Source: Allacma fusca
Taxonomy: Eukaryota > Arthropoda > Collembola > Symphypleona > Sminthuridae
Length of the DNA stretch: 64,000 bases
Direction of reading: 5' to 3'
Assembly: GCA_947179485.1 (NCBI GenBank)
Contig: OX359249.1
Span: forward strand, 1,798,001-1,862,000
Shown here: positions 22,741-39,772 of the stretch, piece after piece
Layout of the letters: every line of letters begins with the position of its first letter
How positions within the stretch are numbered: the stretch's first letter is position 1
Translations under genes and position numbers: made by a program
Notes under the pieces: model-generated
What the model was told of the DNA's origin: nothing
Database searches by the model: none
The model's input: only the letters and a program-made list of their open reading frames with translations

Positions 22741-24514
22741 ATGGCACAAACAACCTCAAATACTTCTCCCCAAAAACATCAAAGTCTGGAGAAGTTTCCA
22801 CCGTTAAGTGCATCAGAACGTGGAATTTTAATTTCCTTGGTGAAATCCCATGAAAAAGTTATTGAAAATAAAAAAACCAGTAAAGTTTTTAATGATGCAA
22901 AAGAACAAGCATGGAGAAAATTGGCAATAGAATTCAACTCCCACCCTGATGTCTGCAAAAGGACGGAGAAGAATCTTCGAAAATCTTGGGAAAACTTGAA
23001 AGCCCGTACCAAACGTGAGGTGAGTGAAAATAAAGTCCTCCTAAAACAGGAGATGTGGATTTCACACAAATAAATAATAATAAATTACAAACAACGAATT
23101 ATGTGATCACAGTAAATATATTACTGGTTAAGAGGTAAAAACGGGTTCAGACCCGTTTGAATAAAATCCAAACGATAGTCTGCCAAACATTATTGCGTAG
23201 AGGTTTACTAGGTGAAGATTTTGGCAAAACTTACGAATAGTTTTGTTTTTAACAAACACTCTACCTCGACCATTTTGCCTCTTCACCGTACTCAAGACTT
23301 TCTTGACCATGCACCAATGAATTCCGCCAAACCGTAATAATTGATGTTGTTAAATTGTGTGCTTATGATTTCAGTTTGCTGCAGAAAAGAAATCTGTTTT
23401 TGAAACCGGTGGGGGTAAAAACGACGTTTTCATTTCGGAGGAGGGAATACAAATCCATGCTATTGTGGGACCCCAAATTGATCCCCTTGACAACTTATTT
23501 GACGGTGACGCCGACGGTACATACGTTATTGACGAATCTGAAGGAACCATAGCAAAATCAAAACAAATTAATCAATTAATTGTTGACAAAATTCTATTTC
23601 ATTTTCCAGTTATAAGTTTGAATGAGGATAATAAGGAAAACTCGAACCTATTTTCCGTGAAAGCACTGAAAGCTGCAAATTTGGAGATTGCAGTTACGGA
23701 TTCATCGGATGATGATATTACCAGTTTTAAATCCGTTCGAAAAGGTAAATTCATACTACATAAAAACTAGTTATATTACGGTATTAATACACATTTTTTA
23801 GTATATTGGACTGTATGTAGTGTTTTTACTTTAATTAAGTATCTACGATGCTAATGTTCATCTCATGCGTATCATGAACTCCGATCAAATTTATCGCACG
23901 AAGATAGTATACTGTTGCCACCGCAGTGTTCTATAATGAAAACAAGAACTGCTCCGAAACTTAAAAAGCAATTGAAATCTGGATCTACGGATGTTTTTCT
24001 GATTTATAAATGACTTTTTGAATGAGTATTTTCAGGATTCAATTATGGTTTTAGGAAGAACATTGAACCTACAAATCGTATGCTTTTAATGAAGAATCAT
24101 AAGTCCTCCTTCTGGAGTTGTTGGCTTATTCTTCTGAAGTATATATTCAGATTTGAATTGATGTCCCTATTCCAATATAATTGTTTATTTGTAGTGAATG
24201 ATTATCTATGTGAATGTAGATCTTGGCATGAATGCAGAAAGCCTTTTCAGTACCCATTGAATAGTGTTGTGCTCACATATGTCCGAGCAGTTTATTTTTA
24301 ATTTTCAGGCCGCAAACGAACACTAACAAGGGAGGATCAAATGATGAAAATGGAAGGAAGGGAGCATAAGCTCCGCTGTCGGAGCTCACTACTAGCAATA
24401 AAACATGCACAGGACGTTCATGAACAAAAAATGGAAATACTGAAGCTTGAGAAGCAATTCTGGAAGAAGAAAATTAGTGACGAATGTGAAACTCCTAGCG
24501 CAGTTCTTTTGTAG
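22741..24514 (+). CDS. Harbinger Myb/SANT-like DNA-binding protein (NAIF1-like)
   Basis: Three exons: 22741-23019 (ATG), 23375-23744 and 24309-24514 (TAG), phases 0 then 1, about 284 residues. Residues about 24-93 form a helical Myb/SANT-like domain of the trihelix type, with Trp in AWRKLAIEFN and KSWENLKARTKRE. The middle is acidic (DSSDDDITSF), and the end is a charged helix (EILKLEKQFWKKKI) typical of this protein class. In known Harbinger elements the Myb partner binds DNA and carries the transposase into the nucleus. A poly(A) signal AATAAA lies at 24668-24673. A small extra exon in the 23.94-24.07 kb interval cannot be excluded. Confidence 0.75.
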
Positions 24515-24718
24515 TCTGAAGGAGTTAATTTTGTTATTACATTAGATAGTAGTTGAACGCACCCTATTATTTCTTGAAGGAATAGTACACTAATTGTTTC
24601 ATTTAATTAAAATAAGAACTTATTTACATTACTTATTTTACATTATATTTTTACATATTGTTAAAGAAATAAATTAATATGGAAAGTGATATAAAAATCA
24701 TGTCTTTTATGTTTAATT

Positions 24719-26626
24719 TCATTGACTAAAATATGAACGAATTATGCGATCACGGTATTCCCTTCCAATTCTGTCTGCCGCCGAACGTTCATCAAACTGG
24801 TACTGTTCTTCATCATAGTCTGCTGGATCTTCATCCTCGTACCACCAATCGTTACACATTATTGCAATGTTGTGTAGAACAAAGCAGGCTACGATTATCG
24901 TCAAAGAATTTTTTAGTTTTGTTCTCAGAATATCTCCAACGGAATTGAACCTTCTCTTTAATACACCGAATGCCCTTTCAATGGGGTTTCGCGTCTTTGA
25001 TTGGGCTTTGTTGTACCTATTTATTTTTCAAAAATGTTTGTATATTGGAGCTGACATACATGAATGACATATTTTTTCATTGGCATAGATCAGTTGTTGA
25101 GGTCATTGGATTAATAAATTTGGAAAATTGTAATAAAATTATAGCCAAAATCGCACCGTCGTGTACGATTTTATTTTGGGACATTTCATTCTAAATTAAA
25201 ATTCCGGAGTTCGCACAAAACATTTAGTATGATTTGTTGTAGCAATTTTTTTTGGCTTATTACTGTCTAATATCAATATTATCTTGCATCATTCTCGCCA
25301 TACAGATTTTGCATGTGAGATTGTAATTTATGTTCTGGTAGATTGATGGTTCAATGTTCAAAAGAATACAAATATTTATTATACAGTGCTTTAACTCATT
25401 GCTTCAATGAAAGAATCCCTTCCTAGAATTCGCTCTTGAAACTGAATGTGTCAATGCTTGCTAAGGATAGTTTCCCGTCGCGGTAGCAGCTCTTATATTG
25501 GAACCCAGTAAATAGCTCCTTGAAAATTTTGATTCAAACGAACGTCAAAAACGCTAATACAGAAAAACTTTATCCAGACTCCATGAACCCCTAAAATTCT
25601 TTGACATTTTCATAACCTGAGCACAAACAATAATAATAAACCTTGCTGCAAATAGAGGAAGTCATATACGGGGTATTTCAAGTCACTTCATCTTGTGCGC
25701 TGACTATACTAAAATATAAGAATAGCTAAAATAAATGTTACTTTTAAGTACGAAACCTTTTTTCAGCGGTTGTGGTTGGTTTTGAACAAGGCGTTAGGAT
25801 ATATTTACGACACGGATATCCGGCATCCCCAACCAAGTGGCCACGAGGAGTTTGGCCGTCTGAGAGTTTAAATTGAATTCTACTGTTTTCAAAAATCCGA
25901 GCATCATGAGTCGATCCTTTCCACCTCGCAACTACGTTGGTAAAACTCAAATCGGGATTACATATCGCTTGAACATTTATAGAGAAAAATCCTTTACGAT
26001 TTCTGTAAACCTCAGAGTCGTCACCTCCAGGACTTTTGATTCGAATGTGTGTACAATCTATTGCACCAATAACTCCTATAGACCAAATATTCATAAATTA
26101 ATAAACTATATTGAATCCATAAAAATATTTCAATTTTAGAAAAAATTATGCATATTATGTACGTGCAGATACCTACATTACCTGGAAAGTTTGCGATTCC
26201 ATAAAACTTATCTCTCACTGATTGAGCGTTGCTTTCGGTTGGGAATTTTATGAATCGAGATTGCAACGAAGCCACTATTGTACATACTTTGATTATGATT
26301 CGGTGAACGGATGGCTGAGAAATGTGAATTGTGTCAGCAATTACTGATTGGAATGACCCAGTGGCCAAAAATCTTAACGCGACAAGTATCTGAAAAATAA
26401 CTGGAACCTGTCCACCTTTAGATGATAGTAACTGAGGTTTGACAATCGGTAACAGGAACTCAGCAACTACAGTTTTTTTAAATCGAAATCTCTCCCGAAA
26501 TGAATTGTCACTAAAAAGTTCGAAAGGATTTGATAAATCTTTTAAATGCCTACGGTTCAGTTTAAGCAGATTTTTGAACTTTTGGAAGCGCTCAAACCGC
26601 TTATTGGTTATAATCCGTTGCTCCAT
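24719..26626 (-). CDS. HARBI1-like: Harbinger transposase, DDE superfamily 4 (HARBI1-like)
   Basis: Three exons on the minus strand: 26182-26626 (ATG), 25757-26075 and 24719-25016 (TGA), joined in phases 1 and 2, giving 353 residues, which is normal for the family. An N-terminal helix-turn-helix region (SQPSVHRIIIKV) precedes the RNase-H-fold nuclease. The catalytic triad appears intact: Asp in GAIDCTHI, Asp in STHDARIFENS and Glu in NPIERAFGVLKRRF. The conserved VGDAGYPCRKY and the C-terminal LHNIAI are present. It should excise and insert the element together with the Myb-like partner encoded opposite. No stop or frameshift remains after splicing. Confidence 0.88.
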
Positions 26627-26914
26627 CTTTTGTTTTAAATCAGTATAAATTGAAGCACATATGTTAGTACATGCGAGTGGAGAATCTAGGGACCAAATTG
26701 GTGACTTAACGCATCACTCACTAACGCGAGTGTACTCGCTGAGTGGAGGTTAGGAAAACTGAACCTGAATACCAAAGCGTCACTCGCACTCAAATATTTG
26801 TGAGTTGAGTGTGGATTTGAGTGTGAGTGTAGTAACCTGAATACCACCCTCAGCCAGTTTGCTCTGTAAATTGTGAATCGCAATTTGAGTAAAAACAGCC
26901 ACCTGACAGTTTAA

Positions 26915-27967
26915 CGGTGGTATTCAAGTTACATTTAAATACTCACACTAACACTAGAACTAGCTTGAGTGTGAGTCAGAGAATGAGTGTGAGTACTAGT
27001 GGCAATGGAATACAAGTTTCCACCACTCAAAAATAAAACCAGCACTCACATGAGTGACCCATTACCGTTGGGAAACATACGAAGTAATTGTGTGTAAATA
27101 GTTACAGGGATTAATGACAAATTCATTTAAATAAACGAATTTCATTCTAAGAACACAGTTTATTATTTTAATTTTCACACACAAATGACACAAATTACCT
27201 ACAATAATTCTCCCCAAAAACTTCAAATTCTGGACAAGCTAGTTTCCTCCTTTAGGTACATCCGAACGAGGATTTTTAATTTCCTTTGTGAAATCCCATG
27301 AAAACGTTATTGAAAAAAAACCAATAGTTTTCAACGATGCCAAAGAAAAGGTATGGAAAAAATTGTCAATAGAAGTCAACTCCAGCCTCCAACCCTTCAA
27401 CCCACAGTTGTAAATATTTCGAATATGATTCGGGGAACGGATGGTTGAGAAATGAAAACTGTGTCCGCAATTACTGATTGGAATGACCCAGTGGCCAACA
27501 ATCTTAATGCAAAATATCTGAAAAATAATTGGAACATGCCCACCTTTAGATGATAGTAACTGAGTTGTGACAATCGGTAACAGGAACGCGTATTCTTAAA
27601 TCGAAATCTCTCCCGAAATGAATTGTTACTGAAAAGTTCGAAAGAATTCGATAAATCTTTTAAATGCATGCGGTTCAGTTTAAGCAGATTTTTGAACTTT
27701 TGGAAGAGTTCAAACCGCTTATTGGTTATAATCCGTTTCTCCATCTTTTATTTTAAATCAGTCTAAATTGAAGCACATATGTAAGTACATGCGAGTGGAG
27801 AATCTAGGGACCAAATTGGTGACTTAACGCGTCACTCACTAACGCGAGTGTACTCGCTGAGTGGAGGTTAAGAAAACTGAACCTGAATACCAAAACGCCA
27901 CTCGCACTCAAATATTTGTGAGTTGAGTGTGGGTTTGAGTGTGAGTGTAGTAACCTGAATACCACCC
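26915..27967. mobile_element. Internally deleted Harbinger derivative, 1,053 bp
   Basis: Same termini as the neighbouring full element (CGGTGGTATTCAAGTTAC left; right complement GGGTGGTATTCAGGTTAC), with its own 3-bp duplication TAA at 26912-26914 and 27968-27970. The left approximately 500 bp match the start of the full element. The rest matches its right end, including part of transposase exon 1. The middle is gone. It lies 62 bp from the full copy in the same orientation. It cannot code for transposase and would depend on supply in trans. Confidence 0.9.
27397..27744 (-). pseudogene. Harbinger transposase fragment in the deleted copy
   Basis: The frame opens like the intact transposase (EKRIITNKRFELFQKF) but contains indels and breaks off after ISQPSVPRIIFEI, about one third of the way through. 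The nuclease domain is absent. Confidence 0.8.
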
Positions 27968-27970
27968 TAA

Positions 27971-30082
27971 GTGTAGGTACTTCTACTTCATGATAATCAA
28001 GCTACAAAGCTAATTACTTGATTCTTCTAGAATTTTTATGCATTCCCGTTCACTACAAGGCAAATTGATTAATTGATAATAATAATAATAAAACTAGAGT
28101 ATGGCATTCTTACTGTCAAACTTTGCTCCGTTTATGGAGGAACTTATCAAGACAGCCCACTGTAATCTCGTTGAGTTTTGTGCACATTCAACCTACCTCT
28201 GCTCCATCAAATTCTTGCCACGTTGCTCGATTAACGAAACTACACGGATTTGATGTTCCATGTTGTGTTGTGGCATCTCCATTATCCGCCATGAACTTCC
28301 ATCGTTCCATCCCACGGCATATTTCCTTTTATTAACTCTCGCTATTTTACATCTAAATTTTATATTACCATGACACTTTGTGGTTAGTTGCGTTTAGCGT
28401 CCATGTACTTATTCTTTTTCAAATAATGGTAGACTTGCCTTTTCCTGTAACTGTTTCCTTTTGCAACTTTCAAAAGCAATCGCATACCCCAACCCCCAAC
28501 GAATGTAATTAATGCAATAATTGTAAAGTCGATTAAATTATTATGTTTTTTAGTGGGGACCCCCTCTTAAACCTAACCTAAAATGATGTAAGCTACTTAT
28601 ATATGCATGCCAAGTTTTTATTGATCACGTGTTTCATATTTTCTCCTCTGATCACTTCCCCCTTCCCCAAAGGTCATCTTTCCATAGGCTTATAAGTTTA
28701 ATACTGAGGACGGATGCTGTAGAATGAGTTTTGCAAATGTGTTTGACTGGTCGTTGTCACTGGTCCGACAGAGTAGACTGAGTTTTAAAATTGGATACGG
28801 AAAGTGTAGAGCAGTCTACATTTCAAGTTCTCACATAACATCGGAACCGATACCCAGTTGCAAATTAAAATGTGTGTCGTGTTTGTTCATTTTATTAGTA
28901 GATTTGGATTTCAACAATTCATTCAACAGTTTCCTCCTATAGTTGTTGATCCATTGCTAGTATAATAAACTAAATCAAGTTACATCGCTTAGACAGCTAC
29001 ATAGCGAACAGTTGGGAAAATGCCGCCTTCTGCAAATACGATAAAGAAGTAATAAGAGCTTAAATACTTGAATTTTACGCTAAGTTTTGTTAACAACTTT
29101 CTCAAAGCTGTCAATATAATAATAATATAATGTTACTGATAAAAATATTACTTTGAATCGTGCTGTGATGTGGTGAGGTGTGACTTGGACATAGACAGAT
29201 CATTAAAACTTCTAATACTAAATCACGAATCAAAAATACACTCGTATGCAATAATTTCGGAAATTCAATATATTATTATTTTAAGTAAGCCGTTGGTAAA
29301 AAGCAGTTTACCAAGATTCCTTGAAAACAAAATTCATTATAATAACTGCTCGTAGTTTTCTTTCCCATTTCTATATTTCTAACAATATACGTAAGAATCT
29401 AAATACATGTTAATATTGTAGAAAATAACGGGCACTTACAGCCTTAAACGGTATATGAAAAACGCTATCTTAAAAATATTTGGTTTCAGATACTTACCTT
29501 GGAAACATATTTTTGCTCAAATAATACAACTGTAGTGACTAGATATGCATATATTAAAATGATTACTTAGAAATTCGGTATTGTCGTTAATGCTGGACAT
29601 AACAATTATGATAATGTTTTTACTGAGCTCACCCATGCTTGCAGTTTCATGACTTTACACAAGATTGGTTTGAAACGGTTTTACCTGAATATTAATTTTT
29701 CATAGGTGACCGTTTGCAATACGAGCTGGTACGTTTAAAATAGGAGAAATTGAATGAAATACTACAAAAAGCAAAAGGATTTGAATGAATCGACGCCATT
29801 TTACCCCGACGCTATCTAAAGAATCTTTTGACATTTCAACATAAAATTTCGTGATTGAAACACGAATAAAAATTAAATACGCTCAAGGAGAGTAAAGCTA
29901 AAAAAAATACAGGTATAGAGACTTTTTCAAATTAATCATACCTATAATGAAGCTGTTTTTTATTTACCTACTACCTACAGTAAGAAACACTGCGATGCCT
30001 AGTCAGAAAAATAGCTAGGACATTGAGAGTGGAAAATAGTGTAAATTCTAGAGACAAAATAAATAAAGTGTACGATTTCATC
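27971..30082. other. Gene-free stretch
   Basis: About 2.1 kb of AT-rich sequence from the Harbinger derivative to the AP-1 mu stop. Its right edge carries the AP-1 mu 3' UTR. Only short chance frames are present. Confidence 0.5.
29959..29964 (-). promoter_or_regulatory. Poly(A) signal AATAAA of the AP-1 mu gene
   Basis: TTTATT on the plus strand, about 120 nt after the stop of the minus-strand gene. Confidence 0.45.
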
Positions 30083-32162
30083 CTCAGTTAGTCCTCAACT
30101 GATAGTCCCCGTTTTGAGTTATGTAACGAACCCAAGGTAGTGCCTGATACCCACTCTTTTCGATGATCTTCAAATAACGCACCTGTAATTACGAAAATAA
30201 ATCAAATAAAAGGGTTATAAACAAACAAAAATAACTATTTTTGCGACTCGAAGGCAAGGATGTATAGAGTAACAGTTCAAAAATCACCTGAATCCCCGAA
30301 GTGGTAAAATATGGAATTTCAAATTTGACTTGAATAGGGGGTCTGCCCTCTGAATCTTCACCTTCAACCGAAGGTAAACCAAAATGCGCTCTCATTAAAT
30401 ACTCCTTGCCACCAGGGAAAGACTTGATGGTCCAAATGATGGCACTTTGCTCAGGGGCATACTTAACTGAACCAATTCCAGTCTTGAATTTCGGAGAGTC
30501 CGCATCACCAGGAACGGGAATAACAATCTCTACGTTGTTAGCCGTGGACCTTCGTTTAAACTGGGATTTTGCTTTTACCATGTACTCAACACGACTGTGA
30601 GCATGGCGCTCAATTACTGATTCTATCCAAATCAATGGTTTTACCTGGAATGGAAATATTCAAAATTTCACAATCATAGAGTAAACTAAGAAAAACGTAA
30701 CTTGCTCTGAAAAGAAATCCTTTCAAATTAATTCGTACGTGTGTGTTAAGACGGTAAGACATCAACTCAAACTCTCCATCAGGTGGAATGAAAGAAATTG
30801 TTCTGTCTACTTCAAATCTAAAAATGAAACGAAGCATCAAAATATGGTTCCGAACAGTCAGTCATAAAGACGAAATTATATTCCACTACACATTTATATC
30901 ATAAAATGTAGGTAGATGTATACCTAGATAATCGAACACACTGGTGAAATTTCACATCCTCCAGTTCTACTGATTTAGACTTGCCTCTGCCCGTACTCTC
31001 AAACAGAACTTTATCATTGAGACCCAATCTAAGCTCGGGCATACCCGATAAATAAACGCGCATTTTGATAGCACCAACAATTTCACTCCTAAGGATATGA
31101 CCATTTGCGTTTGCCTGACATTAAAACAAAATCAGAATTATTCCCAAGTTTCATAAAACCACTTGATACACTCTCGCGAATACACGTCATTCACAATAAG
31201 ACCCATAAGAATCTGAAATGGCAGTACGTACTAAAAGATTGACAGACTCAATCACATCAAGGAAAACTTCATTCTTCCGGTACTTGATACCCTCGGACCG
31301 CCAAGAGACAGCATTAGTGACCGCCATGGGTGGCCTGGGGGCTATCTCTAACTTGTGACCTTCTTGAGTTATGAACCTGTTCATTGTTATGGAGATACAA
31401 AACATTAAATTCCAGATTGCTAATCATGCTTCCATAATCATTTGTAACCGAGGGACTCACTCCTGCAGAATTTTGCTGTCTGTGGTTTGAGGATACCCGA
31501 AGTCCAATAGCTCATCCATTAATTCGTATATAATGACGAAATTGTCACGAATACTTTCTTCTTCTAATTCCTTAAAATACTCTACCATAACCTACAAGCC
31601 CAACAAAACGTAATTAGTAATAAGTCTCCCTTATCCATTCCCCAGGAACACTTTTAACTCCCAGTACATAGTCTCCGATTAGCAAATCAAATACACCCAC
31701 CTGAACTAGCTTATGAAGGAAGGCAAATACTAGGGCAATATTGGCATTCATTTTCGTAATGGACACAATGTACAAGTTATTATGTTTGATGTAAGCAAAG
31801 GTGGCTTCCCCAGTTTGGAGTATCGGCGTGACATTCCCCTCCTCTTCTTTATCCATCAATAGTGGCATGAACTTTTCTATTACACCCATATCGATGTCTC
31901 CTCTGTAGTTTCTTGAAATCAGGACCTACCAATTACCAAAAACAAGCCCCAATACAACAATTAATTATGTACATCAATTCCTTTCATTCCCCCACTACTC
32001 AGCACTACCCCATTCCTCACATGTGTTCCCAACATATATTACTCATTTGAGATATGTTCCGAACAATTATTAAAATATTGTAATTATGTCAACTATAAAT
32101 TCATTAAATACTCTCCTTACTTTTCCTTTGACGTCCAGGATGAAAATTGCAGCAGACGACAT
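30083..32162 (-). CDS. AP-1mu: AP-1 clathrin adaptor complex, mu subunit
   Basis: Eight exons on the minus strand: 32121-32162 (ATG), 31701-31925, 31461-31591, 31232-31376, 30924-31114, 30739-30817, 30288-30644 and 30083-30182 (TGA). The junctions are in phase and give about 422 residues, the full family length. Residues 1-140 form the longin-like mu N-terminal domain (MSSAAIFILDVKGK). The mu homology domain runs from about 165 to the end, with FELMSYRLNTHVKPLIWIES and the C-terminus YITQNGDYQLRTN. It is very close to the insect AP-47/AP-1 mu sequence. The subunit recognises Tyr-based sorting signals on cargo and works in AP-1 at the trans-Golgi network and endosomes. Everything needed appears present. 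Confidence 0.97.
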
Positions 32163-34792
32163 GTTTCCCACGATTTCCTATTAAACTCCCTTGCTTCGGC
32201 ACAACTAAATAAATTCCTTGTCGAATGAATATTACTGCTCGAACGTTAATTCTAAAATCTTTCACTTCACACTTTACTCAACGTCACCTCACTTGGGATT
32301 TGCATACTCCCATACAGACTCCTAACATCCAGTGTTGTACACTTTGAAAGCATCATTCACCATGTCCTACAACAGCGACTAAATTCTAACAGTTTAGATC
32401 TCAACCCATACTCACAATCAGTAATTAATACTATTAACTATGTCAACCAGGTTACACAATTTTTGAAATAAATGGCACTTTCTTTTCCAAATAAATTAGT
32501 ATCATCGTCCTTCAGATGTTGCAGGAGCTAGTATTGCTCGATAGCCCGATTTGACTTCATGGTGTAATCCGGAGTATAAGCAAAAATAATTCCATAATAA
32601 AATATGTAGACTATTTAGTCTATTACAAGTAGTGCCCCTTGACAGAGCAGGGGCTACGGGGTAGGCTCACAGTAGGATCTCAATAATCTTATTTATAGTT
32701 AATGTTAAGGTTGGGACTTTATAAAAACAATTTCCCCATTACTTCTTAATGCATTCATGACGAAGCACATCAGTCGAACATTTCCTAGTTTTGTCTACGT
32801 ATTAAGGTTCGAAAATATAAAATAATGTTGAGAACCTTGTTTGCTCATCCTCACGCTCTAATCTCACTCTGTAACTTCCATCCGGGATGATACCTCCACG
32901 AGGGGATGGTCCTGTGTGGGAGAGCCAATGTGACAAACTGGGGACGGATGAAGTTATCCCCTGCACAACACTGAATTTGAGGAGCATGTCTGTGTGTATC
33001 TGTGAAAATAAGTGAACATATGCGAGGACTGCTATATGTGCTAAGTGCTTGTTATTGTGCTCCCGTGTGCGCGGCCTCTGCGTTATAAAGTTGAGCACTA
33101 TATATAAGTACCTTGAATGGTCTGTTATTAAAAAGGCCGGCGACGCGGTGCCTGAGCCTGAGCCATAGTTTATAATGTGATCACACACAAAAGATAAAAG
33201 GTTCATGTGGAAATAGCCCAACTCTACAGAGATTTACTAATGTCAATTATTGAACGCTCAAGAATTTATCTATAGTTATATTTGTAGCTTTAAAGATTTG
33301 GCTGAATTTATAACTATAAATCGCTGCACTTGTTATTCCAAAAGCTTAAGTACTGAATATCTTGTGCAATGTGATCCTAATATGGAACTATGAACTAGAC
33401 TAGTAGCTCACTTCAAAAATTATTATCGTGTCTTCGGAGTAACGACATTCTGTGACTATAATAATTTTAATATCCAAGAGTTGATGTTGACATTGTTCCT
33501 GTGAAATTCCGCTCCAAGTCCGTCTTCGAAGTCAGAACTTGACAAAATTACGAGCAGAATATTAATAAATTACTGTTGCCTCTATTAGAGACTCATCACT
33601 CGCTGACATCCCTTCAACGACGAGTTTCAGTAATTCCGATCCTTTTGGACCTCTTCGGATTTAACATCTGCATCCTGGTCCTCTGTCTATTGTAATGGTG
33701 TTCGAATAATTTCCATTTAAAGGCAGAGCCACTTGATTTATGTAGTACACAGTGCACTGAGACGGGGGTGAGGTGCTTGTAATAGATGTACACAGAGTTA
33801 TGTACTTATGTAATTGTGACTGCTCAAGTTTTTAAATTAGCAAGGTTGTTGTAAAGTTGTTGAGGGAGCGAGCATATTGGGACAGGTGATCATCAGCATC
33901 AGTGGAGGTACAAACTGAGTCTCTTCATCAGGAGTCACTTTGGAAATAGTGTTGGAAAGGTGGTGAAGGACTCTATTCTTGGTGGAATGCGGATAGGTCA
34001 GTCGAGGACATCAGTTCATGGACTCGCTAACTATCGATTTTGAAAGTAATCATAATTATTCATTTTCTGTCAACTTTTAAATTCATTCATTTACTGTGTT
34101 TACAAATTATGCCGTGTGTATTAATTAGAGATATGTGTAAAAGTGAAGACAGATCTGACTAGATCCTTAGTCATTTGTCAAGCTTTGGAATCTTTATCAG
34201 TTTTGTTGCCTTGATCTGTTTTTTTGCGTTTCGATGCGAATACAGTATCTCGTTATTAGTGATCGGTTTGAAGGAATTATTTGTAAGTGGGGTGGGGGGG
34301 GGCACATTTACCTGGTCCCGCCATGCATTTATTTACATACTGTTCAAGAAATTACTTGGAATGTATAATTAATTGTTTGTATACGAACAAAAATCCCCCG
34401 GCCCTTCGGAATCCCTTGGAAAAGATAATTAATCAGTAGTAGCTATTGTATGCTGAATGCACTATTGTAATTGGCAGGGTTAATTTACTGGTAGCAACTT
34501 TGGTTCTAATTGTGACCGCTTATACCTGACTACTATAGATTGTTTTTGGTGACTGGTTTAATTTGCCTCTCAGGAACTGTAGCAATTAATGGAACGGGAT
34601 TGCCCGACTGTGAAGCCGTTGTTGGGAGCATCGGTAAGATGTGTTTTTATTGTGAATACATACCCTATTAATGTCGGTATAAATAGTAATGAAACGGTAA
34701 GGTTGGAAAAGATGATTTATGTTTTCATTAATTTATGTACTTGATTAATTATTTGTTTTGTGTTTAACGAACTGTTTTTTAAAGATGAGAAA
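32163..34792. other. Intergenic and 5' region between AP-1 mu and DPP8/9
   Basis: About 2.6 kb between divergent genes, so both promoters should lie here. A candidate untranslated DPP8/9 exon is about 34575-34633, ending in a GTAAGA donor, with an acceptor TTTTAAAG just before the coding start. No other feature was recognised. Confidence 0.45.
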
Positions 34793-39529
<4,737 letters not shown>

Positions 39530-39766
39530 TCTCAGCGTTTGTGTCAAGTCTGAATACAATGTTAGTCGTCTCGTCCCGTCAAGTACATGATACTAATGCG
39601 ATGGTACTTGATTCATAATAATAATTATTTTAGCCGTAAATATGGATTAATTATCTTGCGTGTGGAATCAAGCAAACGCATTAGAAATGTAATGATTAAT
39701 AATTAGGAAGAATAATATTGCTGTTTGCCCTTTTTTACTGATATCGTATTTCACTGACTATTATTA

Positions 39767-39772
39767 AATAAA
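39767..39772 (+). promoter_or_regulatory. Poly(A) signal AATAAA of DPP8/9
   Basis: About 240 nt after the TAG stop, in an AT-rich 3' flank. Confidence 0.5.

Larger units (their letters stand above)
22475..26849. mobile_element. PIF/Harbinger (IS5-like) DNA transposon, apparently intact, 4,375 bp
   Basis: The termini are inverted: CGGTGGTATTCAAGTTAC at the left and, complemented, GGGTGGTATTCAGGTTAC at the right. They are flanked by a 3-bp duplication TCA (22472-22474 and 26850-26852), as expected for PIF/Harbinger. Subterminal sequence at both ends is packed with GAGTG/CACTC motifs. Inside are the two genes the superfamily needs, tail to tail: a Myb/SANT-like protein on the plus strand and a DDE transposase on the minus strand, both open after splicing. 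This is the pattern of an autonomous copy. Activity is an inference. Confidence 0.92.

Noticed and set aside
28566..28582. CCTAACCTAA resembling the arthropod telomere repeat
   Set aside because: Only two units are present, within chance for AT-rich DNA; this is not evidence of a telomeric insertion.
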